This document shows, piece by piece, positions 16,534-25,961 of a stretch of 44,503 nucleotides of DNA. The notes below the pieces were generated by a model. That model was not told where the DNA came from, made no database searches, and saw nothing but the letters and a program-made list of their open reading frames with translations. Numbering within the stretch: position 1 is the first letter of the stretch; each line of letters begins with the position of its first letter. The position numbers and the translations under genes were made by a program. Location: positions 1 to 44,503 of the forward strand of contig NZ_BPET01000052.1 in NCBI RefSeq assembly GCF_019654915.1, in the 5' to 3' direction. The stretch is from Shewanella sp. MBTL60-007. GTDB lineage: Bacteria; Pseudomonadota; Gammaproteobacteria; Enterobacterales; Shewanellaceae.

Positions 16534-18573
16534 ATGAGCAATCCTTTGTTAAACAGCAATAAGCTTCCCCCTTTTTCAAGTATTCAACCTGAACATATCC
16601 AGCCTGCTGTTGAGCAAGGTATCGCTAATTGTCGAAAAAAAATCGAAGAGGTGCTAACGCATCAAGGTGAGTTCACATGGGATAACCTTGTGGCACCACT
16701 AGAGGAGGCGGATGATCAGCTAGGTAAGATCTGGTCGCCTATTTCACATATGAATTCGGTTGTTAGCAGTGAAGAGTGGCGCAAAGCTCACGATGCTTGC
16801 TTACCGCTATTATCTGAATACGGCACCTTTGTTGGCCAGCATCAAGGCTTATATGAGGCTTATAAGTCACTGGCGGAGTCGGCTGAGTTTGCAGACTATT
16901 CACAGGCGCAGAAGAAGTTGATTGAGAACAGCCTACGTGACTTCGAGCTGTCGGGTATAGGTCTAAGCGACAGTGATAAGCAGCGTTACGGCGAATTGGT
17001 TAAGCGTATGTCGGAGTTAACCAGCAGTTTCTCAAATCAGTTATTGGATGCCACACAGGCTTGGACCAAACTGCTCACCGATGAAGCCGATCTTAAAGGT
17101 CTGCCTGAGTCAGCGATTGCTGCAGCGAAAGCGATGGCAGAGGCTAAAGAGTTAGATGGCTGGTTATTTACCCTAGATTTTCCATCATACCTGCCTGTAA
17201 TGATGTACAGCGAAAATCGTCAGTTACGTGAAGAGTGCTATCGCGCATTTGTGACGCGTGCATCGGACCAAGGCCCGAATGCCGGAGAGTTCGATAATGG
17301 TCCTTTGATGGATGAAATCATCGCATTGCGTCATGAGCTTGCGAACCTGTTAGGTTTTGAAAGTTTTGCCCACAAATCACTAGCCACCAAGATGGCTGAG
17401 TCACCGGAACAGGTACTCGATTTCTTAACTGAACTGGCGGCTCGCTCTAAGTCTCAAGGTGAAACCGAGCTTGCTGAACTCACTGAATTTGCCGAAAAAG
17501 AGTGTGGTGTAACGGATTTGGAGCCTTGGGACTTGAGCTTCTACGCTGAAAAACTCAAGCATCATAGATACGAGATCTCACAGGAATTACTGCGCCCATA
17601 CTTCCCTGAAGATAAGGTATTGTCGGGTTTGTTCTACACTGTATCACGCCTATTTGGCCTAAAAGTGGAAGAGCAAAAAGAGTTCGACACGTACCATAAA
17701 GATGTACGTTTCTTCCATATTACCGACGCTAACAATGAGCATCGCGGCAGTTTCTATCTCGATCTCTATGCCCGTGAAGGCAAGCGAGGTGGTGCATGGA
17801 TGGACGATTGCCGTGCGCGCCGGATGACAGAAAATGGCTTACAGGATCCAGTGGCCTATCTAACCTGTAACTTCAATGCGCCAGTGGCGGGTAAGCCAGC
17901 GCTGTTTACCCATGAAGAGGTGACAACCCTGTTCCACGAGTTTGGCCATGGTATTCACCATATGCTGACCAAAATTGATGTGGGCGGCGTATCTGGTATT
18001 AGCGGTGTACCTTGGGACGCGGTAGAGTTACCGAGTCAGTTTATGGAGAACTGGTGCTATGAGGAAGAAGCGTTAGCCGAGATCTCTGGCCATTACGAAA
18101 CCGGTGAGCCGTTACCGAAAGCCATGCTAGACAAGATGTTAGCGGCAAAGAACTTCCAGTCGGGCATGATGATGTTGCGTCAGCTAGAATTCTCGCTGTT
18201 TGATTTCAAGTTACACCTAGAGTTTGAGCCAGCCAAAGGTGCCGAGATCCAGCAAAAACTTGATGAGGTGCGTGACCAAGTCGCTGTGATTAAGGCGGCG
18301 GACTTCAACCGTTTCCAACATAGTTTTGCCCATATCTTTGCTGGTGGTTATGCAGCGGGTTATTACAGCTATAAGTGGGCCGAAGTGCTCTCTGCCGATG
18401 CATTCTCACTGTTTGAAGAGCAGGGGATTTTCAATGCAGAAACTGGGCAACGTTTCCTTGAGAACATCCTAGAGATGGGGGGCAGCGAGGAGCCGATGGA
18501 GCTGTTTAAGCGTTTCCGTGGTCGTGAGCCGCAAACCGATGCCCTACTAAGACACAGTGGCATTAATGGCTAA
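16534..18573 (+). CDS. prlC: Oligopeptidase A (M3 zinc peptidase)
   Basis: 679 residues, the usual length. PrlC is a cytoplasmic zinc endopeptidase that degrades short peptides, including cleaved signal peptides. The zinc site HEFGHGIHHML has His468, Glu469 and His472; the downstream ELPSQFMENW holds the third zinc ligand region. N-terminal sequence SNPLLNSNKLPPFSSIQPEHI is typical. AAGGA lies before the ATG. A sigma-32-like promoter is upstream and a strong terminator follows, so it is transcribed alone. In E. coli it sits between rsmJ and rlmJ; here both are more than 19 kb away. Confidence 0.97.
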   Translation: MSNPLLNSNKLPPFSSIQPEHIQPAVEQGIANCRKKIEEVLTHQGEFTWDNLVAPLEEADDQLGKIWSPISHMNSVVSSEEWRKAHDACLPLLSEYGTFVGQHQGLYEAYKSLAESAEFADYSQAQKKLIENSLRDFELSGIGLSDSDKQRYGELVKRMSELTSSFSNQLLDATQAWTKLLTDEADLKGLPESAIAAAKAMAEAKELDGWLFTLDFPSYLPVMMYSENRQLREECYRAFVTRASDQGPNAGEFDNGPLMDEIIALRHELANLLGFESFAHKSLATKMAESPEQVLDFLTELAARSKSQGETELAELTEFAEKECGVTDLEPWDLSFYAEKLKHHRYEISQELLRPYFPEDKVLSGLFYTVSRLFGLKVEEQKEFDTYHKDVRFFHITDANNEHRGSFYLDLYAREGKRGGAWMDDCRARRMTENGLQDPVAYLTCNFNAPVAGKPALFTHEEVTTLFHEFGHGIHHMLTKIDVGGVSGISGVPWDAVELPSQFMENWCYEEEALAEISGHYETGEPLPKAMLDKMLAAKNFQSGMMMLRQLEFSLFDFKLHLEFEPAKGAEIQQKLDEVRDQVAVIKAADFNRFQHSFAHIFAGGYAAGYYSYKWAEVLSADAFSLFEEQGIFNAETGQRFLENILEMGGSEEPMELFKRFRGREPQTDALLRHSGING

Positions 18574-18595
18574 AACTAGCCTTTAAATCCGATTG

Positions 18596-18619
18596 AAAGG
18601 CGCTTTTAGCGCCTTTTTT
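18596..18619 (+). terminator. Rho-independent terminator of prlC
   Basis: AAAGGCGC pairs with GCGCCTTT around TTTTA, followed by a T run. It lies 23 bases after the stop codon. Confidence 0.93.
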
Positions 18620-18684
18620 GTTGCGCTTGTCATCTGGTATGACCTTTGTTAGCCTTTGCGACTCGTTATTCAAGGGTGTTGTAA

Positions 18685-19257
18685 ATGAATCTCTATTTTA
18701 GGCTTATTTGGTTATTTCTCTGGCGTAATCGCCACTGCAACAAGATCGGCTTCTTAGACACTAGCCGCTTGGCATATCGTGCACTGCCGACAGATTGTGA
18801 TATCAACTTTCATCTGACTAATTCTCGTTATCCGGCCTTTATGGATCTCGCGCGTACCTACATGATGGCCGAAATGGGCTTCTTGAAGCGGTTCTTAAAG
18901 TTGGGCTGGATGCCTATAGTGAACGCTGCTGAATTTACCTATATCCGCGATATCAAGCCGTTCGCCAAGTTTGAGATTGAAACTAAGCTGGTGGGCTGGG
19001 ATGAAAAGTACTTTTATATTGAGCAGCGCTTTGTTAGCGAGCGAGGCCTGCACTGCATCGCCCACGTGCGTGGAGTGTTTGTTTGCAAAGGTAAACAGGT
19101 GGCTATCGCGACCATGCTCGCTGAAGTAGGCTTTAATGATCCTGCCCCGCAATTGCCGCCGGAGGTGATTAAATGGAAGAGCTTTTTGCTGCTTAAGAAG
19201 GAGTGCAATCTTCCAACACCTGCGGGCGAGCCGATGGAGTTTAGAGCGGCGAGCTAA
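18685..19257 (+). CDS. Hotdog-fold acyl-CoA thioesterase-like protein
   Basis: 190 residues of the 4HBT/THEM6-like thioesterase group. PTDCDINFHLTNSRYPAFMDLA (about residues 33-54) matches the family's D-D-H-NN-Y pattern around the catalytic Asp and helix; the strand-rich remainder (YIRDIKPFAKFEIETKLVGW, then QRFVSERGLHCIAHVRGVFV) fits a hotdog. The N-terminal LYFRLIWLFLWRN is hydrophobic and may touch the membrane. It probably hydrolyses an acyl-CoA; the chain type is unknown. Its stop codon overlaps the stop of the converging GST gene by four bases. Confidence 0.85.
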   Translation: MNLYFRLIWLFLWRNRHCNKIGFLDTSRLAYRALPTDCDINFHLTNSRYPAFMDLARTYMMAEMGFLKRFLKLGWMPIVNAAEFTYIRDIKPFAKFEIETKLVGWDEKYFYIEQRFVSERGLHCIAHVRGVFVCKGKQVAIATMLAEVGFNDPAPQLPPEVIKWKSFLLLKKECNLPTPAGEPMEFRAAS

Positions 19258-19901
19258 GTATGCATAAGCTGCTCACTTTGGCCCAATGTGGCTTTGGTGA
19301 GTTCCACTTCCTCGAATACTTGGCTCACCGAGCCGCGTAATTTAGCCTGGATCCAGTAGCGACCTATATGCTCGTAATCTAGCAGTTGCAATCGACTCTC
19401 TAAGGTTTTTAAGCAGGGGATGAATGCGCAGTCGGCGAGGGAAAAGCTTTCGCCACAAACCCAGTGGTTACTGGCTAGGCGCTGATCAAAGAGCGCCAAG
19501 CTGGCTAGCATCGCCCTCTCTAGTCGTTTAATGTGGATCTGGTTACAGCTAGTGCTAATCGCCTCCAGCCAGGCTTCAATTTCTTTATCTAGTTGATTGT
19601 CGCTTAACCTATCATAGAGCCTGACATATAAAGCTTGAGTCTTGTCTATTGGGATAAGTTGAGTGCCGGAACTGATATAGTTATCGATATATTCGATAAT
19701 AATGCTGGCATCGTTAAAAAATTCTTTTGTTCGAACGTGTAATAGTGGCAGCTTAGACGCGGCATTAAGTTGTTGAAAACTGCGTCTGCTAAAGGCATCG
19801 CTGAGATCGATGATATGTGGGCTGAAGCTTGCCTGTTTTTCATAGAGGGCAATCAGTGTTTTTTGTGACTGGCGTGCCAGTGGATGGTAATACAGATCCA
19901 T
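19254..19901 (-). CDS. Glutathione S-transferase family protein
   Basis: 215 residues. The thioredoxin-like N-terminal domain begins MDLYYHPLARQSQKTLIALYE and has the cis-proline loop ASKLPLLHV followed by FNDASIIIEYID, where a (E/D)-S glutathione-binding motif is usual but D-A is found here. The helical C-terminal domain has WVCGESFSLADCAFIPCL, the conserved N-capping Asp of GST folding. Substrates cannot be predicted. Converges with the thioesterase gene. Confidence 0.88.
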   Translation of the reverse strand: MDLYYHPLARQSQKTLIALYEKQASFSPHIIDLSDAFSRRSFQQLNAASKLPLLHVRTKEFFNDASIIIEYIDNYISSGTQLIPIDKTQALYVRLYDRLSDNQLDKEIEAWLEAISTSCNQIHIKRLERAMLASLALFDQRLASNHWVCGESFSLADCAFIPCLKTLESRLQLLDYEHIGRYWIQAKLRGSVSQVFEEVELTKATLGQSEQLMHT

Positions 19902-20095
19902 AACCGATGTGGGTTCGTTATATAAGGGTTACTATTAACTCTAGTCGCAAACAGTAGGACTCTCAATGTTGTACACAAGTGGTTCACTAGACTGGATTCT
20001 GGCATGAATAATTAAAGAGATGCCACTTCAAACGGTTAGTCATATAAGATGAAGCTTAATTGTTTAGGGTTTAATTTTTAATCACGAGAGCGAGT

Positions 20096-20785
20096 ATGAG
20101 TCAGATTGAAAAGTTTGCTGCTATCTATGCCAGAGCATCGCAGCGAAAAGGTGGGGATGCCAGTCTCGAAAGTCTATTACCGACAGGGCTGACGAATAAC
20201 GAGTTGATGCAATATAGTGATGCACAGCTTTTGTCTGAGATGAGCAAGAAAGTGTTTCAAAGTGGCTTCGTCTGGCGAATTGTTGAGGCCAAGTGGCCAG
20301 AGTATGAGAAAGCCTTCTTTGGATTTGAGCCGTTTAAAGTGCTTATGCTGTCGCCGGAACAGTTACAAGATCGCGCGAGCGATTCTAAACTTATTCGTCA
20401 CCTGAAAAAGACCATGGCGATCTATGATAATGCCCATATGGTTAACGATCTAGCGGCCCAACACGGTAGTTTTGCCAAGTTCATTGCTGACTGGCCGAGT
20501 GAAGATATCACTGGGCTTTGGGCTGTGCTTAAACGTAAAGGTAGCCGGCTCGGTGGTAATACTGGTCCTTACTTTTTGCGCTCTATGGGTAAAGACACCT
20601 TTCTGTTAACTACTGATGTGCAGGGTTATTTGAAGGGGCATGGTCTTATTGATTATGGCTTTAGTTCTAAGGCGGGTTTGCAACAGGTACAGAGTGTGTT
20701 TAACCACTGGCAACAAGAGTCGGGACGTAGCCTCGCAGATATCAGTAGAGTGTTGGCCTGTAGTGTGGGTGACAATCGAGTATAA
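20096..20785 (+). CDS. DNA-3-methyladenine glycosylase I (Tag)-like protein, divergent
   Basis: 229 residues. LLSEMSKKVFQSGFVWRIVEAKWPEYEKAF and FEPFKVLML align with the core of E. coli Tag (a helix-hairpin-helix base-excision glycosylase that removes 3-methyladenine). LKRKGSRLGGNTGPYFLRSMG and the following FLLTTDV fit the later HhH region. However, the Cys and His residues that bind zinc in Tag are absent, and the recognition Glu of E. coli Tag (LEGQQAG) is replaced by Lys here. Similar proteins are commonly annotated as Tag family, but substrate and activity are uncertain. Confidence 0.8.
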   Translation: MSQIEKFAAIYARASQRKGGDASLESLLPTGLTNNELMQYSDAQLLSEMSKKVFQSGFVWRIVEAKWPEYEKAFFGFEPFKVLMLSPEQLQDRASDSKLIRHLKKTMAIYDNAHMVNDLAAQHGSFAKFIADWPSEDITGLWAVLKRKGSRLGGNTGPYFLRSMGKDTFLLTTDVQGYLKGHGLIDYGFSSKAGLQQVQSVFNHWQQESGRSLADISRVLACSVGDNRV

Positions 20786-20902
20786 ACTTAAAACTATATT
20801 TTGCTGAGCCGAGTCAGTCGACATAAAATCCTTTTAAATTAGTCAGTAATAATTGGTTTATGTTAATGCATTACCTACTCACGACACTTGTTTGAACCCT
20901 GA

Positions 20903-20937
20903 GTTAACAAGCTGTGCTTATATATTCCCTTGTTAAC
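20903..20937. promoter_or_regulatory. Inverted repeat upstream of the RND efflux operon, possible operator
   Basis: GTTAACAAG (20903-20911) and CTTGTTAAC (20929-20937) form a perfect 9-bp dyad separated by 17 bases with a TATATA core. It lies in the 360-base gap before the efflux operon, about 210 bases upstream of the start. It could bind a dimeric regulator. No regulator gene is adjacent. The remainder of 20786-21145 holds no gene. Confidence 0.5.
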
Positions 20938-21145
20938 AATTATCCAACATATGCAGCTGATTTCATGCAGAAATTTTCATTATCTTACAATTAAAACTGG
21001 GAGTTTTCCTTGTTGACTAATGGACATTGTGAGATAAAGGTGCGTTAAATTTTCGACAAAAAATTATGCTTCCAAAGGTGGGTTTGACGGCACTTTCTGC
21101 TTTCAAAAATGAATACCGAGTAGATGGCTTTTATTAGGAGTTCTC

Positions 21146-22297
21146 ATGCGGCAAATAGTCAAAATTGCCTCTGTTTTAAGTGTGGCGTTATGGATAACTG
21201 GCTGTGAACAACAACCAGAAGGCGCTGGCAAGGCTGCAGGTCCACAAAGTGTGCCTGTAAACGTCATAAAAGTGACCTCTCAACCTCAGGAGATCACCCT
21301 TGAGTTGCCTGGTCGCAGCCGTGCGTATTTAGAGGCTGAAGTTCGTCCGCAGGTTAGCGGTATTGTGCTAGCTCGTAGTTTTAATGAGGGTGGCGAAGTA
21401 CAAAAAGGCCAGTCGCTGTATCAAATCGATGCATCGCAGTATGAAGCTGCACTGGTTAGCGCTAAGGCTGAGCTAGAACGCGCACAGGCTGCAGAGAAGT
21501 CGACTAAAGCAACGGCTGAGCGTTTCAGTTCTTTGATTAAAAGCAAATCAATTAGTCAGCAAGATTTCGATACCGCAGAGGCTAACTACCTAGAAGCTAA
21601 AGCCAGTGTTGCAGTCGCTAAAGCGGCGATTAACACCGCTGAAATCAACCTTGCCTACACTAAAGTTGAAGCACCAATTTCAGGTCGTATTGGTAAGTCT
21701 AATGTGACAGCGGGTGCCTTAGTCGGTGCCGGTCAGGCACAGGCATTAGCCAATATCTCCCAGCTAGATCCGATTAACGTTGATATCGTACAGTCGAGCA
21801 CTCAAATGCTGCGCCTGAAGCAACGTATTGCCAGTGGTCAGTTGTTGCATGATGACACAGCTCCGGTAGCCCTATTCTTAGAAGACGGCACGGCTTATAG
21901 CCATGAAGGTAAGTTACAGTTCGCTGAAGTCACCGTTGATGAAAACACTGGTGCCGTGGTACTGCGTGCTGAGTTCCCTAATCCAGATGGCTTGTTACTG
22001 CCTGGCATGTTTGTTCGCACTGTACTGACAGTGGGTACCGATCCTAAAGCGATTTTAGTGCCACAAAAAGCGGTGACCCGTAATCCTAAGGGACAGGGTG
22101 TTGCCATGGTGGTTAATGCTGAAAATAAGGTTGAGCAACGTTTTGTTGAGACAGCTGAAGTTATTAATCATCAATGGCTGATCACTAAAGGCTTAGAGGT
22201 TGGCGATCAACTGATTGTTGAGGGTCTACAGAAAATACGTCCAGGTGCGCCAGTTGCACCTCAGTTAATTTCTGAAGCGAAAGCTCAAGCAGAATAA
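21146..22297 (+). CDS. RND efflux periplasmic adaptor lipoprotein (AcrA/MexA-like)
   Basis: 383 residues. Signal peptide with lipobox ITGC gives a lipoprotein anchored at Cys20. A split lipoyl domain (VRPQVSGIVLARSFNEGGEVQKGQSLYQID and APISGRIGKSNVTAGALV) flanks a helical hairpin with coiled-coil Ala/Glu-rich helices (about 100-165), followed by beta-barrel and membrane-proximal domains. It links the inner-membrane pump to an outer-membrane channel. TAGGAG precedes the ATG. It forms an operon with the pump gene, 12 bases downstream. No TolC-type gene is in the window. Confidence 0.95.
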   Translation: MRQIVKIASVLSVALWITGCEQQPEGAGKAAGPQSVPVNVIKVTSQPQEITLELPGRSRAYLEAEVRPQVSGIVLARSFNEGGEVQKGQSLYQIDASQYEAALVSAKAELERAQAAEKSTKATAERFSSLIKSKSISQQDFDTAEANYLEAKASVAVAKAAINTAEINLAYTKVEAPISGRIGKSNVTAGALVGAGQAQALANISQLDPINVDIVQSSTQMLRLKQRIASGQLLHDDTAPVALFLEDGTAYSHEGKLQFAEVTVDENTGAVVLRAEFPNPDGLLLPGMFVRTVLTVGTDPKAILVPQKAVTRNPKGQGVAMVVNAENKVEQRFVETAEVINHQWLITKGLEVGDQLIVEGLQKIRPGAPVAPQLISEAKAQAE

Positions 22298-22309
22298 TAG
22301 GGCAGGTTT

Positions 22310-25300
22310 ATGGCACGTTATTTTATCGATCGCCCCATCTTTGCTTGGGTGATCGCCATTATTATTATGCTGGCGGGGTTGATGGCCATTAAAGGCCTCC
22401 CCGTATCTCAGTATCCTAGTATTGCGCCGCCAACGGTGGCTATTACCGCTAACTATCCGGGTGCTTCTGCTAAAACGGTAGAAGACACTGTAACTCAGGT
22501 GATTGAGCAGCGTATGACAGGTCTTGACCACTTGCGCTATATCAAATCGACCAGTGACAGCTTTGGTAATGCGGAAATTACCCTGACCTTTAACGCCGAA
22601 GCCGATGGTGACATCGCTCAGGTTCAGGTACAGAACAAGCTGCAGTTAGCGATGCCTTTGTTACCACAAGAAGTGCAGGCGCAAGGTGTGAGCGTTGCGA
22701 AAACCAGTGCTGGTTTCTTAATGGTACTGGGCTTTGTGTCTGAAGATGGCAGCATGGACAAGGCGGATATCTCCGACTATGTGGCGGCCACGATTCAAGA
22801 TCCAATGAGCCGTGTTGCTGGTGTGGGTGATATTCAGCTATTTGGTGCCCAATATGCGATGCGTATCTGGTTAGACCCAATGAAGCTGAAGCAATACTCT
22901 CTGACTAGCGCCGATGTGGTGGTGGCTATTCGCGAGCAAAACGCGCAAGTTTCTGCTGGTCAGTTAGGTGGTTCACCTTCTGTTAAAGGGCAAGAGCTTA
23001 ACGCCACTATTTCAGCTCAGAGTCGCTTGCAAACTGCCGAAGAGTTTGAGCAGATCGTACTGAAATCTGACGTGAACGGTGCCAAGGTATTCCTTGGTGA
23101 TGTCGCGGAAGTGGAAGTCGGCGCTGAAAACTACATGGTGAACTCTTTCTATAATGGTAAGCCAGCTTCGGGTATGGCGATTCAGTTGGCTGCCGGTGCT
23201 AACGCACTTGATACGGCTGCGGCTGTTATGGCCAAGATTGATGAGATGAAGCCATTCTTCCCACAAGGCTTGGATGTGGTTCTGCCATTCGATACGACAC
23301 CATTCGTGAGTAAGTCTATCGAAGGTGTGGTGATGACGCTGCTAGAAGCGGTAGTACTGGTATTCTTTATCATGTACCTGTTCTTACAGAACTTCCGCGC
23401 AACGCTAATTCCGATGATTGCGGTACCTGTAGTATTGCTCGGTACGTTCGGGATCTTGGCGGCCACGGGCTTCTCGATTAACACCTTAACCATGTTTGCC
23501 ATGGTATTGGCCATCGGTCTACTAGTGGACGATGCCATCGTTGTTGTAGAGAACGTCGAGCGGGTAATGTCTGAAGAGGGCTGTAGCCCGTTGGAAGCGA
23601 CCCGTAAGTCGATGGACCAGATCACCGGCGCCTTGGTGGGTATTGGTTTGACCCTGTCTGCGGTATTCGTACCGATGGCATTTATGTCGGGCTCAACAGG
23701 TGTTATTTACCGCCAGTTCTCTATCACTATCGTGTCAGCCATGGCGCTGTCGGTATTGGTGGCTGTGATCCTGACTCCTGCATTGTGTGCGACTATGCTC
23801 AAACCTGTGCAAAAGGGCCATGCGCATACCAACAAAGGTTTCTTTGGTTGGTTTAACCGTATGTTTGACCGCTTGACCGCACGCTATGAGTCAAGCGTTG
23901 CCACCATTATCAAGCGTACGGGTCGTGTGTTTGTTATCTACTTGGCACTCGTGGTTGCAACCGCTTGGGTATTCCTACGTTTACCGACGGCATTCTTACC
24001 AGATGAAGATCAAGGCGTGATTTTCTCTCAGGTAATGCTACCGGCAAACTCGACCCAAGAAAGCACCATGAAAGTCATGGATAAAGTGACTAACTACCTA
24101 ATGGAATCTGAAAAGGAAAACGTACAATCAGTATTTGCGGTTTCTGGATTCAGCTTCGCAGGTATGGGTCAGAACATGGGTATCGCCTTCATTGGTCTGA
24201 AACCATGGGACGAGCGTACTAACCCTGGTCAGGATGTGCAATCGATTGCGAACCGCGCCATGGGTTACTTTATGACGATTAAAGAAGCCTTCGTATTTGC
24301 CTTCGTGCCGCCTGCGGTATTGGAGCTAGGTACAGCCGGTGGTTTCGATCTGTTCCTACAAGATAAGAACGGTCAAGGTCATGATGCGCTTATCGCTGCC
24401 CGTAACCAGCTATTGGGTATGGCAGGGCAAGATCCTAACTTAGTAGGTGTACGTCCTAACGGTCAGGAAGATGCGCCACAATACAAGTTGCATGTCGATC
24501 ATGGCAAGCTGCGCGCGTTAGGCCTTAGCATCAATGATGTTAATAGCGTATTGGCGACGGCTTGGGGTGGTAGTTATGTGAATGACTATATCGACCGTGG
24601 TCGTGTGAAAAAGGTATTTGTCCAAGGTGAAGCTGAGTCGCGTATGCAACCAGAAGATCTAGACAAGTGGTTTGTGCGCAATAACGAAGGTGAGATGGTG
24701 CCTTTCTCGGCTTTCGCGACAGGTTCGTGGGAGTTTGGCGCGCCGCGTCTAGAGCGTTTTGGTGGTGTACCAGCGGTAAACATTCAAGGTGCGACAATAC
24801 CTGGATATAGTACTGGTGAAGCCATGAATAGTCTTGAGGCGATGGCGGGTAAGTTACCGGCAGGCTTTGGTATTGCGTGGAACGGTCTGTCATATGAAGA
24901 ACGCTTATCGGGTAACCAGGCACCTATGCTGTATGCCTTGTCTATCCTAGTGGTATTCCTAGTATTGGCTGCATTGTATGAGAGCTGGTCAGTGCCGTTT
25001 TCGGTCATTCTGGTTGTTCCTTTGGGGATTATTGGTGCGCTGTTGGCGACCTATGGCCGCGGTCTGAATAACGATGTGTTCTTCCAGGTGGGTCTGTTGA
25101 CCACTGTGGGTCTAGCGACTAAGAACGCTATCTTGATTGTAGAATTCGCTAAGGAATACTACGAGAAAGGCGCTTCGTTGACCGAGGCAACCTTGCATGC
25201 GGTGCGGGTACGTTTACGTCCAATTCTGATGACGTCACTGGCTTTTGGCTTAGGTGTTGTGCCACTAGCCATCAGTACGGGTGTAGGCTCGGGAGCGCAG

Positions 25301-25459
25301 AATGCAATTGGTACAGGTGTTGTGGGCGGTATGTTAAGTTCTACCTTCCTAGGTATCTTCTTTGTGCCACTCTTCTTCGTCATCGTTGAGCGTATATTCA
25401 GTAAGCGCGAGCGAGATGAGGCTAAAGCGGCCAAGGCAGAAGCTAAAGCGAACAAATAA
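22310..25459 (+). CDS. RND multidrug efflux pump, HAE1 family (AcrB-like)
   Basis: 1049 residues, full length. MARYFIDRPIFAWVIAIIIMLAGL is the typical first helix. Proton-relay residues are present: Asp407-Asp408 in LLVDDAIVVVENVERVM and Lys938 in TVGLATKNAILIVEFAKE, almost the same numbering as E. coli AcrB. Two large periplasmic loops and 12 helices are as expected. A charged, Ala/Lys-rich tail ends the protein. It exports hydrophobic drugs, detergents or bile-salt-like compounds using the proton gradient. A strong terminator follows. Confidence 0.97.
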   Translation: MARYFIDRPIFAWVIAIIIMLAGLMAIKGLPVSQYPSIAPPTVAITANYPGASAKTVEDTVTQVIEQRMTGLDHLRYIKSTSDSFGNAEITLTFNAEADGDIAQVQVQNKLQLAMPLLPQEVQAQGVSVAKTSAGFLMVLGFVSEDGSMDKADISDYVAATIQDPMSRVAGVGDIQLFGAQYAMRIWLDPMKLKQYSLTSADVVVAIREQNAQVSAGQLGGSPSVKGQELNATISAQSRLQTAEEFEQIVLKSDVNGAKVFLGDVAEVEVGAENYMVNSFYNGKPASGMAIQLAAGANALDTAAAVMAKIDEMKPFFPQGLDVVLPFDTTPFVSKSIEGVVMTLLEAVVLVFFIMYLFLQNFRATLIPMIAVPVVLLGTFGILAATGFSINTLTMFAMVLAIGLLVDDAIVVVENVERVMSEEGCSPLEATRKSMDQITGALVGIGLTLSAVFVPMAFMSGSTGVIYRQFSITIVSAMALSVLVAVILTPALCATMLKPVQKGHAHTNKGFFGWFNRMFDRLTARYESSVATIIKRTGRVFVIYLALVVATAWVFLRLPTAFLPDEDQGVIFSQVMLPANSTQESTMKVMDKVTNYLMESEKENVQSVFAVSGFSFAGMGQNMGIAFIGLKPWDERTNPGQDVQSIANRAMGYFMTIKEAFVFAFVPPAVLELGTAGGFDLFLQDKNGQGHDALIAARNQLLGMAGQDPNLVGVRPNGQEDAPQYKLHVDHGKLRALGLSINDVNSVLATAWGGSYVNDYIDRGRVKKVFVQGEAESRMQPEDLDKWFVRNNEGEMVPFSAFATGSWEFGAPRLERFGGVPAVNIQGATIPGYSTGEAMNSLEAMAGKLPAGFGIAWNGLSYEERLSGNQAPMLYALSILVVFLVLAALYESWSVPFSVILVVPLGIIGALLATYGRGLNNDVFFQVGLLTTVGLATKNAILIVEFAKEYYEKGASLTEATLHAVRVRLRPILMTSLAFGLGVVPLAISTGVGSGAQNAIGTGVVGGMLSSTFLGIFFVPLFFVIVERIFSKRERDEAKAAKAEAKANK

Positions 25460-25489
25460 CCCTAAGCGTTATTGAGCTCGCTAAACACT

Positions 25490-25517
25490 AAAAAGCCCAG
25501 CAGAAGCTGGGCTTTTT
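25490..25517 (+). terminator. Rho-independent terminator of the efflux operon
   Basis: AAAAAGCCCAGC pairs with GCTGGGCTTTTT around AGAA. It ends about ten bases before repeat element E1. Confidence 0.95.
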
Positions 25518-25527
25518 GTTTTTAAAA

Positions 25528-25958
25528 GATAGGTTCTAGGAGCTAGGGCGTTCGCAGGCTCACTTCTAGGACGCCAACAAGTTGGCTGCTAGGAAAAGCT
25601 AAAAGCTAAAAGATAGAACACTCGCAAGCTCGTTTCTAGGGCGTTCGCAGGCTCACTTCTAGGATGCCAACAAGTTGGCTGCTAGGAAAAGCTAATAGCT
25701 TAAAAGCAAAAACAAAGCCGATTCATGGAGCCTGAATCTGTTGCTTGTCTCTTTTAAATTTTAGCTTTTCCTAGAAGCGACAAGGTCGCGATCTCGAAGT
25801 GACGCAGTCACGCCCTCGCAGGGCGTAGCCCGTCCTCGTCTCAGCTTTTCCTAACACCTAGAACCTATCTTTTAATTCTTTCTCGAAGTGACGCAGTCAC
25901 GTCTCGTAGGGTGAAGCCCGTCCTCGTCTCAGCTTTTCCGGCTGTTCCTGTCTTAGCT
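25528..25958. repeat. Composite hairpin repeat element E1
   Basis: Fills the space between the efflux terminator and the yfcE stop codon. Left arm: about two copies of the 86-bp unit (hairpins ACtcGCAAGCtcGT, GTtcGCAGGCtcAC, GCCAACAAGTTGGC separated by CTAGG-containing spacers). Core: 25697-25766. Right arm: short hairpins GCGACAAGGTCGC, GTGACGCAGTCAC and CCCTCGCAGGG separated by AGCTTTTCCTA-type linkers, partly repeated. No ORF or transposase. The right end is three bases from the yfcE stop. Confidence 0.9.
25697..25766. repeat. E1 core long hairpin
   Basis: 70 bp from AGCT to AGCT. TTAAAAG, a purine-rich AACAA segment and GATTCA on the left pair with TGAATC, TTGTCT and CTTTTAA on the right around TGGAGCC. 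The outer and inner segments pair perfectly; the middle is imperfect in this copy. Confidence 0.85.
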
Positions 25959-25961
25959 TTT

